Positions 13,724-20,544 of a stretch of DNA of 20,544 nucleotides are shown here, one piece after another. Under the pieces are notes generated by a model. That model searched no databases, was not told the origin of the DNA, and saw only the letters and a list, made by a program, of their open reading frames with translations. Numbering within the stretch: position 1 is the first letter of the stretch; each line of letters opens with the position of its first letter. A program made the position numbers and the translations under genes. The stretch is from positions 1 to 20,544 of the forward strand of contig JAGBUD010000001.1 of NCBI GenBank assembly GCA_017630995.1. Direction: 5' to 3'. This stretch comes from Clostridia bacterium (GTDB lineage Bacteria; Bacillota_A; Clostridia; Oscillospirales; CAG-272).

Positions 13724-14809
13724 TTATATTGAGTCCAGTGCGCTGGCATTGAGTGATGAGTCGCTGATTTTTTGGTTTTTGTATTCGTAATATCCCGCTG
13801 CGGCTATCATTGCTGCATTATCTCCGCAAAGCGAGAGCGGGGGAATGTATATTTTCGTTCCGTTGTCGGCGGCAATTTCCGCAAGGCGTCTTCTCAAATG
13901 AGAATTTGCCGCAACTCCGCCCGATATGGTCAATGCGTATCCTTGATAGGCCTTGAGTGCCGCGGAAATTTTCTTTGCGATAGCCTCAACGGCTTCGTAG
14001 GTATATCTTGCGGCAAAAAGCTCCTTGTCTATTTCCTCGCCCTTTTGCTCGTATTTGTGGAGCAAATTTATAGACGCGGTTTTCAGTCCCGAGAATGAGA
14101 AATCAAGCGTGCCGTCGTTAAGCGCGGGTGAGGGGAGATACATATCCGCGTTCTTATATGCCGCGCTCTGTTTATATTTGTCGTAGATTCTCGGAGTGTC
14201 TATCGTAAGTCCCGTTGCTCTCTCAAATCCTCTTTCGCTGATTTTATCAAAGCCCTTTCCTGCAGGGTAGGGAATACCGATTATTCTTCCGATTTTGTCA
14301 AAGGATTCGCCTATTGCGTCATCTCTCGTTGCTCCGATAACCGATATTTCGTCATAGGAATCCACCTTGTATATAGAGGTGTGACCGCCCGAAGCCGTAA
14401 GTGCGATGAACGGTGGACGCGGTGCATCTTCTTGAAGATAGACGGAAGCGATGTGACCTTTTATATGGTCAACCGCGACGAGAGGGATTGAATTTGCTAT
14501 GGCAAGTCCCTTTGCGAAATTAACGCCTACAAGAAGCGCACCGATAAGACCGGGGCTTGCCGTAACGGCGATAACGTCAACGTCGGAAAGCGAGATGTTA
14601 GCCGTGGAAAGCGCTTCGTAGGTTATGTTGGAAATTGCTTCTATGTGCGCTCTGCTCGCAATTTCGGGAACAACGCCGCCGTAAAGCTTATGTATCTCGA
14701 TTTGAGAGGCTACGATATTCGATTTTATTTCAAAGCCGCAAAGCTCATCGGCATAAAGGACCGCTGCGCTTGTTTCATCGCATGAGCTTTCAAAAGCAAG
14801 TATGTTCAT
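13724..14809 (-). CDS. tsaD: tRNA N6-adenosine threonylcarbamoyltransferase TsaD
   Basis: TsaD transfers threonylcarbamoyl from TC-AMP to A37 of ANN-decoding tRNAs, making t6A together with TsaB, TsaC and TsaE. The 361-residue product opens with FESSCDETSAAVL and HKLYGGVVPEIASRAH. It has the metal-binding HxxxH (His115 and His119 in VDHIKGHIAS), then ALTASGGHTS and the ATP-binding-site 'TISGGVAANSHLR' near the C-terminus. Length and motifs are normal. Its start is two bases after the rimI stop, and tsaD-rimI is a common bacterial pairing. The usual partners TsaB and TsaE are not in the window. Confidence 0.96.
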   Translation of the reverse strand: MNILAFESSCDETSAAVLYADELCGFEIKSNIVASQIEIHKLYGGVVPEIASRAHIEAISNITYEALSTANISLSDVDVIAVTASPGLIGALLVGVNFAKGLAIANSIPLVAVDHIKGHIASVYLQEDAPRPPFIALTASGGHTSIYKVDSYDEISVIGATRDDAIGESFDKIGRIIGIPYPAGKGFDKISERGFERATGLTIDTPRIYDKYKQSAAYKNADMYLPSPALNDGTLDFSFSGLKTASINLLHKYEQKGEEIDKELFAARYTYEAVEAIAKKISAALKAYQGYALTISGGVAANSHLRRRLAEIAADNGTKIYIPPLSLCGDNAAMIAAAGYYEYKNQKISDSSLNASALDSI

Positions 14810-14811
14810 TT

Positions 14812-15261
14812 TTATTCCTTTTCTCCGCTTGTGCGAAGCATAATTATTGCGTCGTCGGGCGGATTTTTATAATAATTTTTGCGTATTCCCGCATCGGTAA
14901 AATATAGAGATGAGTAAAGCTTTCTTGCCGCAATATTCTTTGAGCGAACCTCAAGAAAAACGGTTTCGAGTCCGTGTCCCATCTCCGTCTTTAACGCATA
15001 CGAGAGAAGACGGTGCGCAATTCCGCGCTGCCGCCTTGACGGCAGAGTTGCAACTCTGTATATTTCTCCCTCGGGAAGAATCATTCTTCCGATAAGATAG
15101 GCGTAAAGCTCTCCATCGTCTCCGAGAGCCGAGTAGCACATTGCGCCGCTTGAGGTTATTGCCGTCATTATATCGGTTTCCGACCAAGGATCCGAAAAAA
15201 TCTCTTCTTCGAGAGCCGCTATGTATTTTGCGTCGGTCGGCAGGCTTCGTCTTATTATCAA
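14812..15261 (-). CDS. rimI: Ribosomal-protein-S18-type N-alpha-acetyltransferase (RimI-like)
   Basis: The 149-residue GNAT protein has a typical acetyl-CoA-binding P-loop RRQRGIAHRLL (about 76-86), a preceding 'IYRVATLPS' strand, and the family C-terminal 'EVRSKNIAARKLYSSLYFTD' with Tyr. RimI acetylates the N-terminus of ribosomal protein S18 and perhaps other substrates. The start codon is TTG at 15261: no ATG or GTG gives a full-length domain, and AAAGGAG lies seven bases upstream. It begins one base after the galU stop and ends two bases before tsaD, consistent with co-translation. Substrate specificity is taken from the family and the tsaD neighbourhood. Confidence 0.88.
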   Translation of the reverse strand: MIIRRSLPTDAKYIAALEEEIFSDPWSETDIMTAITSSGAMCYSALGDDGELYAYLIGRMILPEGEIYRVATLPSRRQRGIAHRLLSYALKTEMGHGLETVFLEVRSKNIAARKLYSSLYFTDAGIRKNYYKNPPDDAIIMLRTSGEKE

Positions 15262-15262
15262 A

Positions 15263-16141
15263 TCAAAGCTCCTTTGCGATTTCCTTTATGTATTCCTTGA
15301 GGGCATCTGCGGTTTCGGGATGAGTGAGTCCAATCTTTACGTTAGCCTTTAAAAAGCCGAGCTTTGAGCCCATATCGAATCTTTCACCCTCAAATTCAAG
15401 TGCGTAAATTCCGCTTTCGCGGGCAACCCTTGCCATAGCGTCGGTGAGCTGAATTTCTCCGCCTGCTCCTGCGGGAAGCACGTCGATAATGTCGAAAATT
15501 TCGGGCGTGAGAAGAACTCTGCCGAGTATAGAAAGGTTTGAAAATTCCTTGCCCTCCTCGGGCTTTTCTATCATATCCGTGCAGTATGTGACCTTGTCCT
15601 CTCCCGGAACCTTGTCTACCTTGAGCGAGCAGTATTTTCTTATGTCGGAAAGGGAAACGGGCTTAACTCCCACAACTGCCTTTCCGTATTTTTCGTAAAC
15701 GTCGATAAGCTGACGGCAAACGGGTGTTTTGGAGAAAATAACGTCGTCACCGTAAAGAACCACGAACGGGTCAGAGCCGACGAATTCTCTCGCCTTTCCA
15801 ACTGCGTGGCCGAGGCCCTTGGTTTCCTTTTGACGAATGAAATATATATTCGCCATATTCGCGATATTGCGAAGACGCTCCGCTTCCGCCAATCTGCCCT
15901 TGGCTTTAAGAGCCTCCCCGTATTCAACAGAAAGGTCGAAAAAGTCCTCCATCGCGTCCTTATCTCTGTTGGTTATTATGAGAATTTCGGTAATTCCGCT
16001 TTTAACCGCTTCCTCGACGAGATAGTAAACTGCGGGAAGATCGACGATAGGCAACATTTCCTTTGGAACTGCGTGAGATATGGGAAGCATACGGACGCCG
16101 AGTCCTGCTGCGGGTATTATTGCTTTTTTTATGTTTTTCAT
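15263..16141 (-). CDS. galU: UTP-glucose-1-phosphate uridylyltransferase
   Basis: Makes UDP-glucose from UTP and glucose-1-phosphate, a precursor for cell-surface glycans and galactose metabolism. The 292-residue product has the nucleotide-binding start AIIPAAGLGVRMLP (8-20), with the usual Thr of GLGTR replaced by Val, then AVPKEMLPIVDLPA. Further family pieces are VVLYGDDVIF with acidic residues for Mg2+, and 'GAGGEIQLTDAM' and 'GERFDMGSKLGFLKANV' near the end. Length is typical. AAGGATT lies about seven bases before the ATG. The gap to the DHH phosphoesterase gene upstream is 45 bp, with no convincing promoter in it. Confidence 0.93.
   Translation of the reverse strand: MKNIKKAIIPAAGLGVRMLPISHAVPKEMLPIVDLPAVYYLVEEAVKSGITEILIITNRDKDAMEDFFDLSVEYGEALKAKGRLAEAERLRNIANMANIYFIRQKETKGLGHAVGKAREFVGSDPFVVLYGDDVIFSKTPVCRQLIDVYEKYGKAVVGVKPVSLSDIRKYCSLKVDKVPGEDKVTYCTDMIEKPEEGKEFSNLSILGRVLLTPEIFDIIDVLPAGAGGEIQLTDAMARVARESGIYALEFEGERFDMGSKLGFLKANVKIGLTHPETADALKEYIKEIAKEL
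15269..15275 (-). promoter_or_regulatory. Ribosome binding site supporting the TTG start of rimI
   Basis: AAAGGAG on the minus strand, seven bases before TTG 15261. It overlaps the last galU codons, so rimI translation is likely linked to galU termination. Confidence 0.65.
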
Positions 16142-16186
16142 AAAAATAATCCTTACGTGTTCAGCTTTCGGCTTGTATATTGGCTA

Positions 16187-17158
16187 TCAATTGGCAAAAA
16201 GCTCTTCGAGCCTTGTGAGCAGTAGCTCGGCACCAGCCTCCGCGCTATCGGCTTTGGGTGAGCAGCCTGCTGCTCTTACGTGTCCGCCTCCGCCAAATTG
16301 TGCCGCAATTTCAGCAACGTTTGCGCCCGTTGAGCGAATCGAAGCCTTGAGCGTTCCGTCGTCGTTTTCGCGCACGAAAAGAGCTATTTCGGCAAAAATC
16401 AGCGAGCGAATAACGTCTATCGCGGTTTCAAAATGCTCTTGCAATGCGCCCGAGTTGAGTCGCTCCTCTCTTGAAAGAGTGGCGTAAGCTATCTTTCCGT
16501 CTGCGCGAGTTTTAAGCTTTGAGGCTATAAATCCCTCGGCTTGAATTTGCTCCTTTGATTTCGAGTGAAAAAGCCTATGATTGACGTCTGAAAAATCAAT
16601 TCCCGTTCCTATAAGCTCCGCAGCTCTTCTGTAGGTTGTTGCCGACGCCGAGGAGAAGAGGAATCCGCCCGTGTCCGAGCTGATTGCCGCATAAAGAGGA
16701 TATGCGATTTCTTTTGTAATATTCGCTTTTCCCATTTTGATAAGCTCATCCATAACCTCGAAAACCACCTCGCCCGCGCTCGAAGCGTCCGGAATGGTAA
16801 GATTGTCCGAAAACGGAGTGCTGAATGCGTGATGGTCGACGGTTAATCAGATTTTTTCCGAAAGGTGCGCCAAAGCACCGAGTTGAGTTGCCGATGCCAC
16901 GTCAACTGCAACAAGCTCTCTGTCGGCAAAATCCAAGGTTTCCTTTTCGTCTTGAAGAAGAAATGCGAGCCTATCTGGTATTTTGTCGGCGCAAGCATAC
17001 TGTGCGTCAGCACCGAGCAGCTTTAATATTTTGAGTAGGGCAGACGCGCTTCCCACGGTATCTCCGTCGGGGCGAGCGTGCATAATAACCGTTACCTTTT
17101 TGAGCGATGTCAGCCTTTGCGCGCATTCTTTCGGTGAAAGCTTTTTAAGTTCGCTCAT
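16187..17158 (-). pseudogene. nrnA: DHH phosphoesterase (NrnA-like) interrupted by an in-frame TGA
   Basis: The family degrades nano-RNAs and often dephosphorylates pAp. The first part (17158-16847, 103 residues) has the metal motif ARPDGDTVGS and the second Asp motif VAVDVASATQLGAL, and ends EKI-stop. After the TGA at 16849-16847 the same frame continues with LTVDHHAFSTPF, the DHH motif itself. It then runs through a complete domain to GGGGHVRAAG (DHHA1) and stops at 16187. Read through, it would be about 323 residues, the normal family length. A CGA or AGA (Arg) codon changed to TGA would explain it. No frameshift is needed. Its start overlaps the rbfA stop as ATGA. It could be a true recent nonsense mutation, a sequencing error or a recoded site; the first two seem likelier. 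Confidence 0.8.
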
Positions 17159-17511
17159 TTTTCTTCGTCCTCTTTGTGAGGCATAACCTCGTCGAGAAGC
17201 TTAGCGATTCTTGCACCGTGCTCAATGGAGCCGTCCTTTACAAAGTTAAGTTCGGGCGTGATTCTGAGATTCAAGGTAACGGCAAGGTGATGGCGGAGCA
17301 TACCCGTGCATTTTTTAAGCCCCTCCTTTGCCTCGTCAAAATCTCCCATACACGAGAAATATACCGTCGCGTATTTGAGGTCGGGTGCAACCTCTGCGCG
17401 CGTTATGCTGACGAAATTGCCGATAACCTTAGGCTCTCTTACCTCGCCGAGAGCTATTGCAAGCTCCATTGCCACGGCGTCGTTTATTCTTCCTCTTCTG
17501 TATTTTGACAT
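17155..17511 (-). CDS. rbfA: Ribosome-binding factor A
   Basis: RbfA is a small KH-like protein that binds immature 30S subunits during late 16S rRNA processing and cold adaptation. The 118-residue product matches the family in length and carries its marks: the basic start YRRGRINDAVAMELA, the 'VSITRAEVAPDLKYATVYFS' strand-helix core, and 'LRITPELNFVKDGSIEHGARI' near the end. GGAAG lies before the ATG at 17511. Its stop overlaps the start of the DHH phosphoesterase gene by four bases. The rbfA-nrnA order is common in Bacillota, which also supports the identity of the interrupted gene. Confidence 0.94.
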   Translation of the reverse strand: MSKYRRGRINDAVAMELAIALGEVREPKVIGNFVSITRAEVAPDLKYATVYFSCMGDFDEAKEGLKKCTGMLRHHLAVTLNLRITPELNFVKDGSIEHGARIAKLLDEVMPHKEDEEK

Positions 17512-17546
17512 TTTAAGCTTCCTTTCTTTTTCTCTTGCCCGTTGCT

Positions 17547-18227
17547 TTATAGGAGCAAGAGTCTTCCGTTTTCGTTTTGATTGCAGTGTTTCAGTATTTC
17601 CATAGCTCCAACCAAGGCAGAGCTAACGGTTTTTTTGCCTGTAATTTGGGATATGGTTTTTTCAAGGCGCGGAAAATGCGTGCAGCCGAGAATCAGCGTG
17701 TCAAAATCGCCGTTTTTCGCACTCTCTAAAATCTTTTTCAGTCTTGCCTTGCAGTATGTGTCAACGTTATTGTCGGCGGCTCCGCTTTCTATTATTCCAA
17801 CAAGCTCTTGAGCCTCAATTTCCGTCACGCTTGCCGTCGGCATATATTTTAATATGCTTTCGCGAAACGCGCCCGAGCGCACCGTCGCATAGGTTGCAAT
17901 AACACCGAGTCTTGCGTTTTTAGTTTGTCTTACCGCCTCGCGCGCGGTGAAATCTATTATCGGTATTGATATCTCTCTTTCTTCTTTTGAAAGAAACGGA
18001 TAAACCGTGCTTGCCGTGCAGCAAGCTATTAGAATTTTTTTCGCTCCGATAGCCTTTAGCCTTTGTATGTTTATCTTGGCATACGATATTATTTCTTCTC
18101 GTGTTTTCGTTCCGTATGGGGCGTTTTTTGTGTCGGCTATGAACGCAATGTCGGTCTTTTTTGAAAGCTCTCTGATTTTTTCAACCGCAAGTCTTCCGCC
18201 CTCTCCGCTGTCAAAAACGCCTATCAT
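17547..18227 (-). CDS. murI: Glutamate racemase-like protein, divergent
   Basis: Glutamate racemase supplies D-glutamate for peptidoglycan by a two-cysteine mechanism. The 226-residue product shows GVFDSGEGG (3-11), ADTKNAPYGTK (31-41), the first catalytic cysteine Cys69 in IACCTAST, and the second, Cys182, in LILGCTHFP. It departs from the family in several places. The usual Asn after the first Cys is Cys70; the second motif has Phe for Tyr; and the C-terminal VDSG-like motif reads VSSA. It is also shorter than most. Genomic position next to ddl fits wall synthesis. The start overlaps the ddl stop by 17 bases, with AGAGG upstream. Aspartate or another amino acid is a possible alternative substrate. 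Confidence 0.78.
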   Translation of the reverse strand: MIGVFDSGEGGRLAVEKIRELSKKTDIAFIADTKNAPYGTKTREEIISYAKINIQRLKAIGAKKILIACCTASTVYPFLSKEEREISIPIIDFTAREAVRQTKNARLGVIATYATVRSGAFRESILKYMPTASVTEIEAQELVGIIESGAADNNVDTYCKARLKKILESAKNGDFDTLILGCTHFPRLEKTISQITGKKTVSSALVGAMEILKHCNQNENGRLLLL

Positions 18228-19224
18228 AGATAGCCTCTGACAAAAGAAGATTGATAAACTCGCCCTCGAAAAGCCCCATGTTTAAGGTCAGGGCAGGGTA
18301 AAGACTTGTTGGTGTCATACCGGGAAAGGTGTTGATTTCGTTAAAATACAGCGCGCCGTCCTTGGTGATGAAAAAATCGAACCTCCCAAGTCCGTTTACA
18401 GAAAACGCAGATCGCAGTCGTCTTGACATCTCGATAACAGCTTCCTTTGCCTTTTCGTCAGCAACGCAGCTCGGTGTCGTCTTTATATCGCTTTCGCTTG
18501 CGTATTTTTCAGAAAAATCGTAAAATTTGCCGTCGGTGCAAATGCTTCCCACCGAAAAGTGAGCCTTTCCTCCAAGCTCAAAATATGCACATTCAAGCTC
18601 TGAGAAAACGGGAATAGCTTCCTCAACAAGAACCCTCTTGTCGCATAGGAGCGCGCGTCTGTACGCCACGGCGAATTCCATAGCATCACAAACCTTGGTT
18701 ATTCCTATCGAGCTTCCTGCATTTGCGGGCTTTATGAACATTGGATATCCGAAGCTTTCCTCCGCCCGTCTTTGAACGCTTGCGGTGCTTTCTCTGTCCG
18801 TTGCAAACGTCCATTTTGCCGTCGGTATACCGAGTGATTCGGCAACCGCCTTTGTTATTATTTTGTCTGCGCAAGCGGCACCTGCCAAGGTGTCCGCACC
18901 GACGTATGATATGTGCGCGGCTCGCAACGCGCCCGCGATAATTCCGTCCTCACCCATATCTCCGTGTAGGCATGGAATTGCCGCGTCTACCTTTATCACG
19001 GTTTCGTTTTGATGAAAACCGCTCTTTCCGTTAATGTAAATCGGAAAGGTAGGGCATCGCTTGCCGTTTTTTTCTATAAACCATTCTCCCGTGCTCGTTA
19101 TTAGAACGCGGATAAGATTGAATTTCTCTCGGTCAATCAGCCGCGAGAGATTGTTTGCTGAGGCAATGGAAACCTTGCGCTCCTTGCCCTCGCCTCCATA
19201 TATTATGGCAACGGTCTTTTTCAT
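18211..19224 (-). CDS. ddl: D-alanine--D-alanine ligase
   Basis: An ATP-grasp ligase that joins two D-alanines for the peptidoglycan stem. The 337-residue product has the N-terminal GGEGKERKVSIASA (Glu15 and Ser19 match positions of the D-Ala1 site), then PCLHGDMGEDGIIAGAL. The ATP-binding FIKPANAGSSIGI follows, and the metal site is in RFDFFI...YFNEINTFPGMTPTSLYP. The omega-loop stretch FYDFSEKY keeps the Tyr typical of D-Ala-D-Ala ligases, not the His of VanA-type D-lactate ligases, so I infer normal D-Ala specificity. GAGGTGAT lies four bases before the ATG. It overlaps murI by 17 bases and lies 42 bp after prmC. Confidence 0.95.
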   Translation of the reverse strand: MKKTVAIIYGGEGKERKVSIASANNLSRLIDREKFNLIRVLITSTGEWFIEKNGKRCPTFPIYINGKSGFHQNETVIKVDAAIPCLHGDMGEDGIIAGALRAAHISYVGADTLAGAACADKIITKAVAESLGIPTAKWTFATDRESTASVQRRAEESFGYPMFIKPANAGSSIGITKVCDAMEFAVAYRRALLCDKRVLVEEAIPVFSELECAYFELGGKAHFSVGSICTDGKFYDFSEKYASESDIKTTPSCVADEKAKEAVIEMSRRLRSAFSVNGLGRFDFFITKDGALYFNEINTFPGMTPTSLYPALTLNMGLFEGEFINLLLSEAIYDRRF

Positions 19225-19266
19225 TTTATCACCTCGCCATATTTTATGCGGGGAGATAAATGTTTG

Positions 19267-20088
19267 CTAATTTTCGGTGTCCTTGCGCGTCAGGACAGCA
19301 ACGCGGCAGTTGCCGCCGTAATCCTTAATTATTTCGGCATTCATTCGGTTTTGCTCGGCGAGCTCCTTTAGGCTCTCTCCTTGGTCGTATCCTATTTCAA
19401 AGGCGATAAATCCCGATTCCTTTATTGCGTTTTTGTATAGCGGAATAAGCCTCTTATAGAAAACAAGTCCGTCCTCACCGCCAAGAAAAGCAATGCTCGG
19501 CTCGTGGAATATTTCCTTTTCAAGATCTCTATATGCCCTTTGTGTGACGTACGGCGGATTTGAAACAACGGCATAAACATCCTCGCAAAGCGGGGCGGAA
19601 AGCGCGTCCGCACAAATAAACGTCACTCGCTCGGAAAGCCCGAGGTTTTCTGCGTTTTCTTTTGCAACGTCAAGCGCCGCTTCAGAAATGTCAACGGCAA
19701 TCGCCCGCGTGCCGCGGGTATTGTTGAGCGTCGATAGGGCAATACAGCCGCTACCCGTGCATATGTCTATAAAGCTCTCGCTTTCAGGCAGTCTTTTTAT
19801 AACCTCTTCAACGAGAATCTCTGTGTCCGAGCGGGGAATAAGGCAAGCCTCTGAAACCTTGTAGCTTTCCTTGTAAAAATCAACACTTCCGAAGATGTAT
19901 TGAAGCGGATATCGCTCGGCTCTTTTTAAAATAGCCTTTACCACCTCTTGCGAGTCGGTGTCGGGGTCGTTGAGAAGCAGTGCGGAATCCGAAAAATTTC
20001 CAAAATGCTTGAATATGCTTCGCGCCTCTCTTTTTGAATCCTCTATGCCGCTATCGGCAAGGATTTTAACTGCTTCAGATAGCTTCAT
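19267..20088 (-). CDS. prmC: Release factor glutamine methyltransferase PrmC
   Basis: PrmC methylates the Gln of the GGQ loop in peptide release factors RF1 and RF2. The 273-residue product has the typical N-terminal helical domain and 'RYPLQYIFGSVDFY', then LIPRSDTEILVE (83-94). The SAM-binding motif FIDICTGSGCIALS (106-119) and the catalytic VSNPPYV (175-181) follow. Length is normal. Its ATG lies inside the 3' end of the YqhQ-like gene, a 14-base overlap, so translation is likely coupled. The prfA gene, a frequent neighbour, is not in the window. Confidence 0.95.
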   Translation of the reverse strand: MKLSEAVKILADSGIEDSKREARSIFKHFGNFSDSALLLNDPDTDSQEVVKAILKRAERYPLQYIFGSVDFYKESYKVSEACLIPRSDTEILVEEVIKRLPESESFIDICTGSGCIALSTLNNTRGTRAIAVDISEAALDVAKENAENLGLSERVTFICADALSAPLCEDVYAVVSNPPYVTQRAYRDLEKEIFHEPSIAFLGGEDGLVFYKRLIPLYKNAIKESGFIAFEIGYDQGESLKELAEQNRMNAEIIKDYGGNCRVAVLTRKDTEN

Positions 20089-20544
20089 TTTCTGTGGTTA
20101 TCTGTTCAATTTCTTCTTTGGTTACGTCTTGCGGCTCGGTTTCGGAGCTAGCCTCGGATTCTGTGGATTCTTCTGCGTCCTCGGCCTCTTCCGTCTTTTC
20201 CCATTCGCGAGCAAGGTAAAATTCCTTAAACTCGGGGAAATCGTCGCGGAGTGCGCACTTTATCGATATTATTGCAACCTCAAGCATATCGAGCGTCGGC
20301 TCCTTGGTGGTTATTCTCTGCACCCAAAGTCCCGGGGCAGACATCGCACGCGTCACGAAATTATCGTGATTGCCCGCAAACATTATGAATTCAAATCCAA
20401 TGCCAACGACGATAGGCAAGAGAAGAAGTCTTATTCCCGTATATGCCAGATTGCCCCAAACACCGATTTCATCGAGCTGCGGAAGCATAAGCTTAACAAA
20501 GAATCCAACGAAGACACCGAGCATTATCATAAAGAACATAAAGC
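20075..20544 (-). CDS. YqhQ-like DUF1385 membrane protein, 5' end off the window
   Basis: Only the C-terminal part is visible; the frame is open to the right edge past the first Met at 20539. It shows two hydrophobic segments (MIMLGVFVGFFVKLML and LLLLPIVVGIGFEFIMF). The DUF1385 signature follows: 'APGLWVQRITTKEPTLDMLEVAI'. The last 40 or so residues are highly acidic, rich in Glu, Ser and Thr, and probably a disordered tail. The family is widespread in Bacillota, commonly beside prmC and prfA. Its biochemical role is not established, as far as I know. The neighbouring prmC start overlaps its 3' end, so it is the first visible gene of the long minus-strand operon. Confidence 0.85.
   Translation of the reverse strand, partial: FMFFMIMLGVFVGFFVKLMLPQLDEIGVWGNLAYTGIRLLLLPIVVGIGFEFIMFAGNHDNFVTRAMSAPGLWVQRITTKEPTLDMLEVAIISIKCALRDDFPEFKEFYLAREWEKTEEAEDAEESTESEASSETEPQDVTKEEIEQITTENEAI

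Noticed and set aside
16787..16849. Selenocysteine or reassigned TGA in the DHH phosphoesterase gene
   Set aside because: The family does not have Cys or Sec at this position and I see no convincing SECIS-like hairpin just after the TGA. Several intact genes in the window (galU, nth, ddl, rbfA) end in TGA, so a genome-wide reassignment is unlikely.

Overview
The window looks like chromosomal core DNA of a low-to-mid GC Gram-positive bacterium of the Bacillota, most likely an uncultured Clostridia lineage. The evidence is the gene set: Rex, a DnaD-domain protein beside a DnaC/DnaI-type ATPase, RNase M5, a YqhQ (DUF1385) protein next to PrmC, and a classic lipobox lipoprotein. Several sigma-A-like promoters have TTGACA-like and TATAAT-like boxes exactly 17 bp apart. 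I see no tRNA, rRNA, CRISPR array, transposase or phage gene. TGA is used as an ordinary stop in several intact genes.

Layout. Positions 1-1241 (+) hold the 3' part of a membrane-anchored, foldase-like protein, ended by a bidirectional terminator. Positions 1371-3122 (-) encode a zinc-ribbon/Sel1-repeat protein, and 3248-3430 (+) a 60-residue membrane microprotein. Positions 3533-4570 (-) encode a stand-alone class II glutamine-amidotransferase-like protein. It is divergent from a TIM-barrel sugar-phosphate isomerase/epimerase-like gene at 4753-5619 (+), and both have clear back-to-back promoters. A 446-bp gap follows, with an isolable promoter, upstream repeats and a structured leader. It precedes a strongly codon-biased lipoprotein gene (6066-7979, +) whose product joins four Cys/Asp-rich repeats to a solute-binding domain. 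No permease lies beside it.

Positions 8185-10032 (+) are a tight three-gene operon, maf-nth-rnmV (nucleotide-pool cleaning, base-excision repair, 5S rRNA maturation), joined by overlapping stops and starts. It converges on a long minus-strand block, with one bidirectional terminator between them.

The minus-strand block runs from the right edge down to 10169 with only short gaps or overlaps. In transcription order it is: YqhQ-like protein, prmC, ddl, murI-like racemase, rbfA, a DHH phosphoesterase (nrnA-like), galU, rimI, tsaD, rex, dnaD-like, dnaC/dnaI-like, and a TrmH-family rRNA methyltransferase. It combines translation-factor and ribosome maturation, peptidoglycan precursor synthesis, nano-RNA turnover, tRNA t6A modification, redox sensing and helicase loading.

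Main oddities: (1) the DHH phosphoesterase has an in-frame TGA three codons before its DHH motif, while both halves are otherwise intact; (2) the lipoprotein leader can form mutually exclusive hairpins and has repeats upstream of its promoter; (3) the lipoprotein carries an N-terminal Cys/Asp-rich repeat stalk; (4) the 3' end of the TrmH gene is duplicated as a 45-bp tandem repeat; (5) the racemase departs from the family at active-site-adjacent residues. I found no unmistakable new defence or mobile system. The leader RNA, the amidotransferase-like protein and the repeat-bearing lipoprotein are the best candidates for undescribed biology.
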